NCBI GenBank assembly: GCA_034431435.1
Contig: DAOUDG010000004.1
Span: 1 to 36,580, forward strand
Source of the DNA: JAHCIE01 sp034431435
GTDB lineage: Bacteria; Chloroflexota; Anaerolineae; Epilineales; JAHCIE01
Direction: 5' to 3'
Length of the DNA stretch: 36,580 bases
Shown here: positions 1 to 6,625 of the stretch, piece after piece
Layout: each line of letters begins with the position of its first letter
Numbering within the stretch: the first letter of the stretch is position 1
Position numbers and translations under genes: made by a program
Notes under the pieces: generated by a model
What the model was told of the DNA's origin: nothing
Databases searched by the model: none
What the model saw: only the letters and a program-made list of their open reading frames with translations

Positions 1-682
1 CGGTTGGCAGCGCGAGGAGCGGGCGCGGCGGGGCGGGGCGCGTTGCCGTCGGGATGAGTGGCGAGGGTTGAACCGTCGGGGCGGCGGCGGGAATCGCGGG
101 CAGGCCCAGGGCCACGGCGCGATCCTGCTGTTGACGCGCCTCCTGGAGCAGGTTCTCGGCCTGCCCCGCCTGGCCGCGGGCGAGCATCGCCTCGGCCTCG
201 CGGCGGCGCAGCTCGGCCAGCATGGCATGGAGTTGGGCGCGGTCAGCGGCGTTGAAGGTCACGGCGAGGCGGACCTGCTCGGTGGCGCGCTTGACAGGGT
301 AGAGCGGCTCGTCGGGCAGGGCGTCCGACGCCAGGGCGGCTGTGGACAGGGACAGGACCAGGAGCATCACGGCGGCGGCGGCGGCCAGCCAACGCACTGC
401 GCCGCGCGACACCGCGCGCCGCCGCCCCGCGAGGACGGGGAAGGCCAGCGGTTGGCGCGGCGCGGGGGTCGGCTCCGGCAGGTCCATCAGGCGCTGGCGC
501 AACTGCGCCTGGAAGGCGGGGGATGGCTCAGGAGTCTTGACGCCCTCCAGCCAGACCGCCATCTCAAGCAGGGGCCGCAATTCGTCGGCGTGCTGTGGGT
601 AGCGCGCCAGACAATCTTCAATTGTGCCTGCGCCCGACTGAATGTCCCTCAGACAGACATCCAGCAATTCAGCGAGGCCCAT
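1..682 (-). CDS. DUF5667 domain membrane protein, partial (runs off window start)
   Basis: This frame is open from an ATG at 682 to the window edge, about 227 codons, with no stop seen. It has a cytoplasmic N-terminal segment of about 110 residues, one hydrophobic helix (AAAAVMLLVLSLSTAALA), then the DUF5667 signature LPDEPLYPVKRATEQVRL, a charged helical stretch rich in Arg/Glu/Ala, and a Pro/Ala/Thr-rich tail. Its start overlaps the stop of the ECF sigma gene by 14 nt (669-682), which implies translational coupling. DUF5667 proteins commonly follow ECF sigma genes in Chloroflexota and Actinobacteria. By position this one is a candidate membrane-bound partner or anti-sigma-like regulator, which is an inference. 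The C terminus lies outside the window. Confidence 0.85.
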   Translation of the reverse strand, partial: MGLAELLDVCLRDIQSGAGTIEDCLARYPQHADELRPLLEMAVWLEGVKTPEPSPAFQAQLRQRLMDLPEPTPAPRQPLAFPVLAGRRRAVSRGAVRWLAAAAAVMLLVLSLSTAALASDALPDEPLYPVKRATEQVRLAVTFNAADRAQLHAMLAELRRREAEAMLARGQAGQAENLLQEARQQQDRAVALGLPAIPAAAPTVQPSPLIPTATRPAPPRPLLALPT

Positions 683-1283
683 CCTCCATCCCCCAGTGTA
701 CCAGCTCTCGAAGCGCCGCCAGGCCCCGGAACTGAAGGCCGCGGATCGCGCCCTCGCGCTTACCCATTATGGCGGCGATCTCCGCTGTGCTATAGCCCTC
801 CATGAAGCGCAGCACGATGACCTCCTGCTGCTCTTCAGTGAGTTGGCTGACCGCGCGGCGGAGCTGCTCGGACGTAAAGAGCGCCTGTAGCGACCGGTCC
901 GGCATGTCTGTGTCGGCCGGCTCGGCATCGTCCCGCCCGTCAGCCCCCTCCAGGCTAACGGTGTCACGCCGCGCACGGTGGTAATCGACCACCAGGTTAC
1001 GGGCGATGCGGAACAGCCAGGCCGAGAACGGATGCTCCCGCCACTCGTAGCCGCCAATGGCTTCCCAGGCGCGCAGGAATACCTGCGCCGTCAGGTCCTC
1101 GGCCTCCGCTCCGCTACCCACCTTATAATACACGTATTGATGGATTCGGGTAACGTAGCGGTCGTACAACAGGCCGAACGCCTCGCGGTCGTGGCGTGTC
1201 GCCCGAGTCGCGAGGTCCTTCTCATCTGGAAGTGACCGACGCGCGGCGCCCGCCGCTACATTAGATAACGCCGGGAACTCCAA
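669..1283 (-). CDS. ECF-type RNA polymerase sigma factor
   Basis: This is a sigma-70 family extracytoplasmic-function factor that directs RNA polymerase to a small regulon. Region 2 is recognisable (DREAFGLLYDRYVTRIHQYV, then AEDLTAQVFLRAWEAI and FSAWLFRIARNLVVDYHRAR). Region 4 is also clear (LTEEQQEVIVLRFMEGYSTAEIAAIMGKREGAI). A linker rich in Asp separates them. No in-frame ATG lies between the stop of the upstream M20 gene (1297) and the conserved region. The TTG at 1283 is therefore the likeliest start, giving about 204 residues, although no good ribosome binding site precedes it. The frame stays open further upstream, but that part lies inside the peptidase gene. The gene overlaps the DUF5667 gene by 14 nt, and the two probably form a regulatory pair. 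Confidence 0.88.
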   Translation of the reverse strand: MEFPALSNVAAGAARRSLPDEKDLATRATRHDREAFGLLYDRYVTRIHQYVYYKVGSGAEAEDLTAQVFLRAWEAIGGYEWREHPFSAWLFRIARNLVVDYHRARRDTVSLEGADGRDDAEPADTDMPDRSLQALFTSEQLRRAVSQLTEEQQEVIVLRFMEGYSTAEIAAIMGKREGAIRGLQFRGLAALRELVHWGMEDGPR

Positions 1284-1296
1284 TGTGTTATGTGAT

Positions 1297-2502
1297 TCAG
1301 GCGTGGCGTCGAAGATGGCCAAGGCTCTCCACCAGGGCAATCGTGCCCGCGCACCCGGCTCGTAGCGCGGCCAGCGGCAGGTGCTCGGTGATGGTGTGGG
1401 CCAGGCGGTCGTCGCCGGGACCAAAGCCAAGGGTGGGCACTCCTGCCGCGGCCGTGTGGCCGCCGTCGGTGGCAAAACGCCAGAGAATGACCGGCGTATC
1501 CTCGCCCAGCGCCTCGGACAGGGCAGCCTGGGCGGCGGCAACGACCGGCGAGTCGGCGGGGGCCTCGAAGGCCGGGAAGATGGCGGGCAGTTGCCATTCG
1601 ACCCCCGTCCAGGTCTTGTACGCGCGTTGCGGAATGACCACGTCCGCTGTCGCCTCGGCGTCCAGGCTGGCCGCCAGTAGCTGGGCCATGCGCGCCCGCA
1701 CCGCCTCCGGCGAGTCGCTCGGTACGTTGCGATAGTCGAGGACGAGATGAATCTCAGATGGAATAACGTTGGCGCTGGGGTTGTCGGTACTGTATAGCGT
1801 CGGCGCGACGGACGATGCGCCGAATTCGCCTTGCTCGGGTAGGTCTGTCTCGCGGAGCGCGGTCAAGAAGCGGGCGACGCTGTAGTGGGGGTTGACGCCC
1901 AGTTGCGGCACGCTGGCGTGAACCGAGCGGCCCTTGACCGTGACGTGCAGCTCGATGCGGCCGCGGTGACCGCGCGCCAGGCGGTTGGCCGACGGCTCGC
2001 CGATTAGGGCGATGTCGGGCCGCAGCCAGTCCAGCAGGCTGCGCGTGCCGTAGCCGCCGATCTCCTCCTGGACGACGGCGGCGGCGTGGACTGGGCCGGG
2101 GAACGAGTACCCGGCCGCCTTGAGGGCGGCCACGGCATAGATCTGGGCGGCCATCGGCCCCTTGATGTCGACGGTGGCGCGGCCCCAGATGGCGTCGTCG
2201 TGAATCTCTGCGCCGAAGGGCGGGTGGGGCCAGCGGGCCGGGTCGCCCACGGCCACGTGGTCCATGTGGGTGTTGAGGAGTAAGGCCGGGCCATCGCCGC
2301 CGCGCATCATACCCACGACGTTGCCCGCGTGGTCGACGCGCACCTCGTCGTAGCCGAGGCGCTGCATCTCGTCCTGGACAACGGCCGCGACGTCGTGCTC
2401 CTGGCCGGGCAGACTGGGTGTCTGCACCAGACGGCGAGTGAAGGTGAGCAGGCCGTCCCAATGGTGGTCGACCAGGGCGAAAAGCTCGGAACGTGGCGGC
2501 AT
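1297..2502 (-). CDS. M20 family metallopeptidase (YgeY/ArgE/DapE-like)
   Basis: This 401-residue protein belongs to the M20 zinc peptidase/deacylase clan, cytoplasmic enzymes that hydrolyse small amide substrates. The metal and catalytic residues are in place: H79 and D81 in NTHMDHVAVGD, D112 in ATVDIKGPMA, the E146-E147 pair in VVQEEIGGYG, E169 in IGEPSANR, and a late His in the TITEHLPL segment. The dimerisation (lid) domain lies between about 180 and 290. The ATG at 2502 is chosen because it has GAGG 7 nt upstream. The further ATG at 2571 would fall inside a -10-like TACAAT (2575-2570, minus strand). The exact substrate cannot be told. The layout on HMDHVAVGD and VDIKGPMAA resembles YgeY-type hydrolases. 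The sigma gene follows within 14 nt. Confidence 0.9.
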   Translation of the reverse strand: MPPRSELFALVDHHWDGLLTFTRRLVQTPSLPGQEHDVAAVVQDEMQRLGYDEVRVDHAGNVVGMMRGGDGPALLLNTHMDHVAVGDPARWPHPPFGAEIHDDAIWGRATVDIKGPMAAQIYAVAALKAAGYSFPGPVHAAAVVQEEIGGYGTRSLLDWLRPDIALIGEPSANRLARGHRGRIELHVTVKGRSVHASVPQLGVNPHYSVARFLTALRETDLPEQGEFGASSVAPTLYSTDNPSANVIPSEIHLVLDYRNVPSDSPEAVRARMAQLLAASLDAEATADVVIPQRAYKTWTGVEWQLPAIFPAFEAPADSPVVAAAQAALSEALGEDTPVILWRFATDGGHTAAAGVPTLGFGPGDDRLAHTITEHLPLAALRAGCAGTIALVESLGHLRRHA

Positions 2503-2569
2503 GGGGGCCTCGCGGCGTTGGTGTTCCTGAGGGCGGGACCGGCGCACGCCGGCGCCGGTCTCTACCGCC

Positions 2570-2579
2570 ATTGTACTAT
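2570..2579. promoter_or_regulatory. Overlapping divergent -10 elements
   Basis: A short near-palindrome, CCATTGTACTATGG, contains TACAAT read on the minus strand (2575-2570) and TACTAT read on the plus strand (2574-2579). They face the M20 peptidase gene and the small ORF at 2610 respectively. The minus -10 would give a leader of about 60 nt before the ATG at 2502. No strong -35 was seen on either side. Confidence 0.45.
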
Positions 2580-2609
2580 GGAGATAGACGTGTGTAAAGG
2601 CGTGAAGAT

Positions 2610-2810
2610 ATGCGTGAGAGGAACGACTTTCGGTCGATTCGCCTACGTTGGCTGCAAGGCGAGACCTTCGTCTTCGAGTATGACGAAATCGCCAGTATCG
2701 ATGGTTACACGTTTCGGATGCGCTTCCAGCCGGAGCGGGTGGTGATTGATGTGACGGCCCGCGATGGCGGCGGCACGTTCAGCATGACAGGCCACGCGCA
2801 AGGCTCGTGA
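2610..2810 (+). CDS. Small hypothetical protein (66 aa), possibly the front of a broken ORF
   Basis: A 66-residue ORF with AAGG about 10 nt before its ATG and a -10-like TACTAT upstream. The sequence looks like a small beta-rich fold (FEYDEIASIDGYTFRMRF, then RVVIDVTARDGGGTF) with no family I recognise. It ends at a TGA at 2808-2810. The same frame continues open for another 190 codons, and its first part is also protein-like (WDRWEGVEA, then AQFEAVAAWLHRMNAP up to about 2940). The gene may therefore be a longer protein interrupted by a single stop. Alternatively it is a complete short protein with a chance open frame behind it. Divergent from the M20 peptidase. Confidence 0.45.
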   Translation: MRERNDFRSIRLRWLQGETFVFEYDEIASIDGYTFRMRFQPERVVIDVTARDGGGTFSMTGHAQGS

Positions 2811-2849
2811 GTCTTGGCGGCGTGGGACAGGTGGGAGGGCGTCGAGGCG

Positions 2850-3188
2850 TCACCGAGCATCTGGGGGCGGCGGGGGAAGGCGGAGGCCCAGGCGCAATTC
2901 GAGGCCGTCGCGGCCTGGCTCCATCGAATGAATGCGCCAGTTTCGGGCAGCGATGAATGTGCCGCGAGCTGTGATGTAGGCCGCGATGTGGAGGGCGAGA
3001 GTCCCGTCGCGGTCGCGCCTGAGATGAGCCATCGCCTCCACACCATCGGCGAAGAGAAGGATCGCGTCGCCCCCCACCTCGGCGCGACGTTCTACCTCGT
3101 TGGCCGTGGCGACATCGGTCGGGCGCAGGCGCGCGCCAGGGTACAGGTGAGACGAGGGGGCGCGAAGGATGAGGGGCGGGGCGTCCAC
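2850..3188 (-). CDS. Hypothetical protein, uncertain
   Basis: Open frame of 112 codons from a GTG at 3188, just downstream of the FCD gene stop (3217) on the same strand. The central part reads like a real protein (NEVERRAEVGGDAILLFADG, then LALHIAAYITARGTFIAARN), and third codon positions are GC-rich. The end is proline-rich. No ribosome binding site precedes the GTG, and the plus strand is also open here, so the coding strand is not certain. No family recognised. If real, it would be cotranscribed with the GntR remnant. Confidence 0.35.
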   Translation of the reverse strand: MDAPPLILRAPSSHLYPGARLRPTDVATANEVERRAEVGGDAILLFADGVEAMAHLRRDRDGTLALHIAAYITARGTFIAARNWRIHSMEPGRDGLELRLGLRLPPPPPDAR

Positions 3189-3216
3189 GCCGCGCGGCTG
3201 TGCTGTCGTGTGTGCC

Positions 3217-3555
3217 TCACGGGGCAAAAGGCGGCTCGCGTAGGCCGAGGGCGCCCAGGACGACTTCGATGGTACGCTGGACATGGAGACGGGCCAGCGC
3301 CTCGGCTTTGTCGCCGTCGCCGCTCGCTAGCGCCTCAATCAAGGCTCGATGGTCGGCGTGAATCTCCCGATCCAGGTCGGGTGTGAAGATCACCGGCACG
3401 CTCAGGTCCCAATAGTTCATCTTGGTCTGGGCATGCAGGTTTGCCAGGGCTGCATTGGCCGCGGCTTCGATGATCACTTTGTGGAAGCGGTCATTGAGCC
3501 GATTGAACTCCCGGCGCGCGAGGCCCGCCTGCTCCATGGCGTCGGCAATGTGCAC
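3217..3555 (-). pseudogene. GntR-family regulator remnant: FCD effector domain only
   Basis: The 112 residues match the C-terminal part of the FCD ligand-binding domain of FadR-type GntR regulators: NDRFHKVIIEAAANAALANL, then EIHADHRALIEALASGDGDK and an ARLHVQRTI helix. The Asp/His residues that bind metal in this domain are present (D and H of NDRFH, H of ADHRA, H of RLHVQ). What is missing is the whole N-terminal winged helix-turn-helix and the first FCD helices. Only about 107 nt separate the start from the next gene, with no HTH in any frame. The start is GTG at 3555 or ATG at 3537. It is most likely an N-terminally deleted gene, but a stand-alone sensor domain cannot be excluded. An operator-like inverted repeat lies immediately upstream. 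Confidence 0.75.
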
Positions 3556-3558
3556 TCG

Positions 3559-3581
3559 TTGTATACGACGACGTATACAAT
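3559..3581. promoter_or_regulatory. GntR/FadR-type operator-like inverted repeat
   Basis: TTGTATAC, a 6-nt spacer (GACGAC), then GTATACAA form a perfect 8-bp inverted repeat. Each arm also carries the self-complementary GTATAC that is typical of FadR-subfamily GntR operators (T-N-GTA-N-TAC-N-A type). It lies between the FCD remnant and the ATP-grasp gene. On the minus strand it overlaps a TTGACA (-35) and TATACA (-10) pair with 15-bp spacing. This would let a bound regulator block transcription of the remnant and possibly of the divergent gene. Confidence 0.6.
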
Positions 3582-3607
3582 GTCAAGGGTAAATAGTGGC
3601 ACAACGG

Positions 3608-3616
3608 TGGTATAAT
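3608..3616 (+). promoter_or_regulatory. Extended -10 promoter (TGG-TATAAT)
   Basis: A perfect TATAAT at 3611-3616 preceded by TGG forms an extended -10 element about 47 nt before the ATG at 3663. No convincing -35 was seen, as is usual for extended -10 promoters. The GntR-type inverted repeat lies about 30 nt upstream. Confidence 0.6.
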
Positions 3617-3662
3617 CCATGCCAAAAGCACGCCGCTTGACTTGCTCCTTGGGGAGAAGCCT

Positions 3663-4967
3663 ATGCCTACTGTTGCCGATCTCTACGCCGACATCGTTAC
3701 CCTCGGCCCTGACGCCACCGACCGCTACTACGCCTGCCTGCGGGCCAGGGGCATTCACCCTACGCCCGACGAGACGGGTGACCTGTACGCGCCTAACCCC
3801 GTCATCGTCGATGGTCAGGTCGTGCGCTGGCTGCTCCACGACGTCAACCTGTTCGCTGAGCATCGCCGGGCGGCAACCCGCGATGGCGCGGACCTGCTGG
3901 CGCTGCTGCCAGCGGAGGTGCGCGAGGGCTTCGCCTCGCCCGATGTGGCCGATGCACTGTGGGCGAATCTCCAGGCCGAGCCGCCACTGGCTCAGTTGGA
4001 CGCCTTCCTGGTGGAGACGCCGGACGGTCTGGCTCCCCGCTACATCGAGTGGCAGACCTTCGGTGCGTATGCGACGCTGGCCCGCCTGGCCCTGGCCTGC
4101 GCCCAGGACGCCTGGCCGCCGCTGCAACGCGCCAGCGCCACGGCCACGCCCGGCTGGACCCTGGCCGACCTGGACACGAAGTTGCGCGCCCTGTACACCC
4201 GTGGCATTGAGGACGACCCACGCCAGGGCGTCGTGCTGGATTATCGCCCACTGGACCAGGTGACGCGCCGCGAGTTCTTCGCCATCCAGGCGTTGACCGG
4301 CGGCGAGGGCGGGATGGGCATCCTTGACCCGCGCGAGGTGGTCTATCGCGAGGGCCGCCCCCACTACCATCGCGACGGTGGGTGGCTGCCCATTCGCCGC
4401 GCCTACAGCCGCCTGGTCCACGGGGATATGGCGCGCCGCCTGCTCCACGAGGCGACGCCCGACGAGGCGGCAGCGATGCGGCGCTTCTTCGGGGATGCGG
4501 GGGTGACGTGGATCAGTCACCCCATCCACTTCTACTACGGAACGAAGGCTCACTTCGCCGACTTCTACGCTGCGGGGCTGTCGCCGCGCCTGCCGGGGAC
4601 GTGGGCGGTGACCGACGAGCTGCTGCGGGATCTGCGGGCGGAAGGCCGCGAGTCACTGGACGGGCTGGTGTACAAGCCTACCACGGGCCACGGCGGCCAG
4701 GCTGTCGAGGCGGACCCGCTGCTGGCCGGGCTGAAGGTGGGCGGGCTGTTGCAGGAGCGCATCGCGCCCGCCGCCTGCCACACGACGCTGTATGGGTCAC
4801 GCGCGCCGGAGGTGCGGCTGATGGCGATTCCGGAGGGGCGGCGACTGGCCGGGGCAGCGTTGTTCACGCGGGTCATGGCCGCCGACGCCTTCAAGAGCAA
4901 CGCCGGGGCGATTGTCGCCCACGGCGTCGCGGGCACGGGGGAGGGCTACGCCTTCACGGTGTGGTGA
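3663..4967 (+). CDS. ATP-grasp-like ligase, unknown substrate
   Basis: 434 residues. The C-terminal third has the look of an ATP-grasp C lobe: a Lys in LVYKPTTGHGGQAVE, LLQERIAP, a PEVRLM strand, then FTRVM and KSNAGAIVAHG, where the Asn would bind metal. The N-terminal 300 residues (for example RYIEWQTFGAYATLARLAL and HPIHFYYGTKAHFADFY) match no family I can name. If functional it would join a carboxylate to an amine or thiol using ATP in the cytoplasm. ATG 3663 is chosen for the GGGGAG about 6 nt upstream; an upstream TTG at 3642 is less likely. The final 23 codons and stop lie in a 76-bp segment that is repeated exactly at 5822-5897. The family assignment is moderate and the substrate unknown. 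Confidence 0.65.
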   Translation: MPTVADLYADIVTLGPDATDRYYACLRARGIHPTPDETGDLYAPNPVIVDGQVVRWLLHDVNLFAEHRRAATRDGADLLALLPAEVREGFASPDVADALWANLQAEPPLAQLDAFLVETPDGLAPRYIEWQTFGAYATLARLALACAQDAWPPLQRASATATPGWTLADLDTKLRALYTRGIEDDPRQGVVLDYRPLDQVTRREFFAIQALTGGEGGMGILDPREVVYREGRPHYHRDGGWLPIRRAYSRLVHGDMARRLLHEATPDEAAAMRRFFGDAGVTWISHPIHFYYGTKAHFADFYAAGLSPRLPGTWAVTDELLRDLRAEGRESLDGLVYKPTTGHGGQAVEADPLLAGLKVGGLLQERIAPAACHTTLYGSRAPEVRLMAIPEGRRLAGAALFTRVMAADAFKSNAGAIVAHGVAGTGEGYAFTVW

Positions 4968-4972
4968 GGAGG
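4897..4972 (+). repeat. 76-bp direct repeat, copy 1 (3' end of ATP-grasp gene)
   Basis: Identical base for base to 5822-5897. This copy covers the last 23 codons and TGA of the ATP-grasp-like gene plus a few bases after it. Identity stops abruptly at both ends (a versus c before; c versus t after). Confidence 0.97.
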
Positions 4973-5040
4973 CTGTGTTCTTCTTGTTGTTGGCTGTCGG
5001 GCCATACTTGTCAAACACGTCGCGGGGTCCGTGAGGAGTG

Positions 5041-5049
5041 TGGTACAAT
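5041..5049 (+). promoter_or_regulatory. Extended -10 promoter for the AbrB/PIN pair
   Basis: TGG followed by TACAAT forms an extended -10, 32 nt before the antitoxin ATG. An AGGAGG ribosome binding site lies between the two (near 5069). Confidence 0.55.
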
Positions 5050-5081
5050 AGGTGCAGTGAGCCGGATAGGAGGTTGAGGGT

Positions 5082-5348
5082 ATGTCAGCTATTGTGAAGG
5101 TGTTTGAGGACGAAGATGTGGTAATTCCCCGCGACGTGCTTCGGAGTCTCGGCGTGAAACCTGGCGAGGCCGTGGAGATCCGCGTGGTGCGGCAGATCGA
5201 ACCTATCGAGTTCAGCGCCGAGGAACGCGAGCGCCGCGAGAAAATCCTTGATGATCTCTGGGGCAGCTGGTCAGACGAGGATGCGGAGGCGTTTGAGAAG
5301 AACAGGCAGGAAATGTGGCAGAGCTGGCAAGCCCGCAGTTCGTCGTAG
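5082..5348 (+). CDS. AbrB/MazE-type antitoxin
   Basis: An 88-residue protein with an N-terminal SpoVT-AbrB swapped-hairpin DNA-binding domain (VFEDEDVVIPRDVLRSLGVKPG, split here by the VIPRDVL core) and an acidic, helical C-terminal tail (about residues 45-85) of the kind that wraps a toxin. AbrB-fold antitoxins neutralise a cognate nuclease and repress their own operon. It has a strong AGGAGG ribosome binding site. The PIN-domain gene starts inside its last codons (34-nt overlap), the usual layout of a type II toxin-antitoxin pair. The pair lies within a 925-bp unit bounded by a 76-bp direct repeat, and its base composition looks less GC-rich than its neighbours, which suggests acquisition. 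Confidence 0.88.
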   Translation: MSAIVKVFEDEDVVIPRDVLRSLGVKPGEAVEIRVVRQIEPIEFSAEERERREKILDDLWGSWSDEDAEAFEKNRQEMWQSWQARSSS

Positions 5349-5734
5349 ACACGAACATCATCGTCGACTACCTCAGACGGCGAGAGGCGACTTTACGCTC
5401 GCTGTTGCTTCGTTACCGATGCGCCATGACCGCGATGACTCTGTACGAACTCAAGGCGCTACCTACCCTGTCACCGCGACAAGAGCACTTAATTGTGACC
5501 CTCTGCGAGGTCATCACCGTGCTGCCGTTTGGAGAGGAGACGGCTGATGTGTCTGCACGCATCGCTCGCGCTCTCCGCGCGCAAGGGTCTAGCATAGGTC
5601 TACCCGATACTCTCATTGCCGGTACCTGTCTGGCCGCCACGCTTCCCCTGTTGACGCACAACACGCGCCACTACGAGAGGGTGCCGGGGCTGGCTGTGCT
5701 TGACCCTGCTACTTTGATAGAATCGGGGTCTTGA
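5315..5734 (+). CDS. VapC-like PIN-domain toxin
   Basis: 139 residues. The PIN nuclease acidic residues are visible: D12 in VVDTNIIVDYL, E45 in MTLYELK and D98 in SIGLPDTLIAGT. The usual late motif follows (LLTHNTRHYERVPGL, with N116 in place). PIN toxins of this type are Mg-dependent ribonucleases that cut tRNA or rRNA to arrest growth. The GTG at 5315 is the likely start; AGG-rich sequence precedes it, and it overlaps the antitoxin by 34 nt. The N terminus (MAELASPQF) before the first strand is normal length, and no key residue is missing, so it is probably active. The RNA target cannot be told from sequence. Confidence 0.9.
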   Translation: MAELASPQFVVDTNIIVDYLRRREATLRSLLLRYRCAMTAMTLYELKALPTLSPRQEHLIVTLCEVITVLPFGEETADVSARIARALRAQGSSIGLPDTLIAGTCLAATLPLLTHNTRHYERVPGLAVLDPATLIESGS

Positions 5735-5821
5735 TCGTCCCCTCTATTCTACGGCCCCCCCATCATGCGGCTTCCCCCTCAGCCTCGCCTTTCGGGATTT
5801 TCGCCAGCTGGATGACGAGGC

Positions 5822-5897
5822 GCAACGCCGGGGCGATTGTCGCCCACGGCGTCGCGGGCACGGGGGAGGGCTACGCCTTCACGGTGTGGTGAGGAGG
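5822..5897 (+). repeat. 76-bp direct repeat, copy 2
   Basis: An exact copy of 4897-4972, offset by 925 bp, located 88 nt after the PIN toxin stop. It carries a detached 3' end of the ATP-grasp reading frame including the TGA, but no upstream coding sequence of that gene. Confidence 0.97.
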
Positions 5898-5939
5898 TTC
5901 GCCCAGTGGCCATTCCCGACCGGCTGTGGTGGATAGGGT

Positions 5940-5978
5940 GTCAGGTCCTGCAACTCATCGAGACCTGCAGGACCTGAC
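5940..5978. terminator. Bidirectional hairpin between convergent genes
   Basis: A perfect 13-bp inverted repeat (arms 5940-5952 and 5966-5978, GTCAGGTCCTGCA and its complement) with a 13-nt loop, between the plus-strand toxin operon and the minus-strand gene ending at 5996. No strong U-tract on either side, so terminator activity is inferred from position. Confidence 0.5.
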
Positions 5979-5995
5979 GCGCCCGGCTGTCCTTG

Positions 5996-6451
5996 CTACT
6001 CGGCGTCGCCTGTGGCGAGGAGGCGCTGCAGGGCGGTGGCGCCGAGCGTGTCCCGCAGCTGAGCAACCTGCGCCTCGTGGAAGGCGAGAAGCTCGGCGGC
6101 GCGCGCCGTTCTGGTCGCGGCGGCGCTGGCCTGGGGTGACGCGCCGATCCAGGCGGCCCCGTTCTCCTCAGTGACGATCTCGCCGGTAGCGCCCAGGCGC
6201 ACCGCGGCCGCCTGGCCGCTGCCCTCCGCCAGATCGCGCCACTGGCGCTCGGCGAAGGCCAACGCTGCCTCGCCGGAGGTGGGGACGGCGACGGGGTCGG
6301 CGACCACCGCCGTGGTCGACAGCACCGCGTATTCCTGGGCCACCCACCGGCGACCCAACCCCGCGGCCAGCGCTACGAGCACCACCAGCACAGCAAAAAC
6401 ACCGAAGGCGACGACTTGTAACCTGCGGGGAGCCATCAGCTTCGCGGACAT
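5996..6451 (-). CDS. Hypothetical single-pass membrane protein
   Basis: 151 residues with a short basic N terminus (MSAKLMAPRRLQ), one hydrophobic helix at about residues 13-34 and an extracytoplasmic Ala/Glu-rich, probably helical domain. No family recognised. The ATG at 6451 is chosen because a transmembrane helix follows at once and AAGGA lies upstream; the frame is open for 62 more codons, but those look non-coding. Divergent from the XRE-NB-ARC-TPR gene with 174 nt between them, so the two may share control. Confidence 0.65.
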   Translation of the reverse strand: MSAKLMAPRRLQVVAFGVFAVLVVLVALAAGLGRRWVAQEYAVLSTTAVVADPVAVPTSGEAALAFAERQWRDLAEGSGQAAAVRLGATGEIVTEENGAAWIGASPQASAAATRTARAAELLAFHEAQVAQLRDTLGATALQRLLATGDAE

Positions 6452-6516
6452 GGTCGGCCATCCTTTCGTCGGTTTGCCACGCTGCTCGCGTGGGCGCTCA
6501 GCATCCAATGGGGCGT

Positions 6517-6545
6517 TTGACCACCTAGCACCATTGAAGCACAAT
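6517..6545 (+). promoter_or_regulatory. Candidate promoter of the XRE-NB-ARC-TPR gene
   Basis: TTGACC (6517-6522), a 17-bp spacer and CACAAT (6540-6545), about 80 nt upstream of the ATG at 6626. The -35 is good and the -10 moderate (4 of 6). Confidence 0.4.
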
Positions 6546-6625
6546 GAAGGGTACGCCGATAACCGCCGGGCGGGACAATGGGCGGGACAGAAAGGGAGGC
6601 AGAGGCGGGCAAGTAGGGAGGAGGC

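Larger units (their letters stand above)
5735..5995. other. Intergenic: repeat copy 2 and terminator, no gene
   Basis: This stretch between the convergent PIN gene and membrane-protein gene holds the second copy of the 76-bp repeat and a hairpin. A 26-codon reading frame (ATG 5812) runs through the repeat in the original frame, with no evidence of being a gene. Nothing else recognised. Confidence 0.7.

Noticed and set aside
3474..4553. Long minus-strand open frame opposite the ATP-grasp-like gene
   Set aside because: It is antisense to a gene with a good start, ribosome binding site and recognisable motifs; GC-rich DNA gives such shadows. Its composition (Arg/Gln/Ala/His-rich, no domain) is not protein-like.
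5812..5892. 26-codon ORF across the second repeat copy
   Set aside because: It is the duplicated 3' end of the ATP-grasp gene, with no ribosome binding site or independent coding signal.
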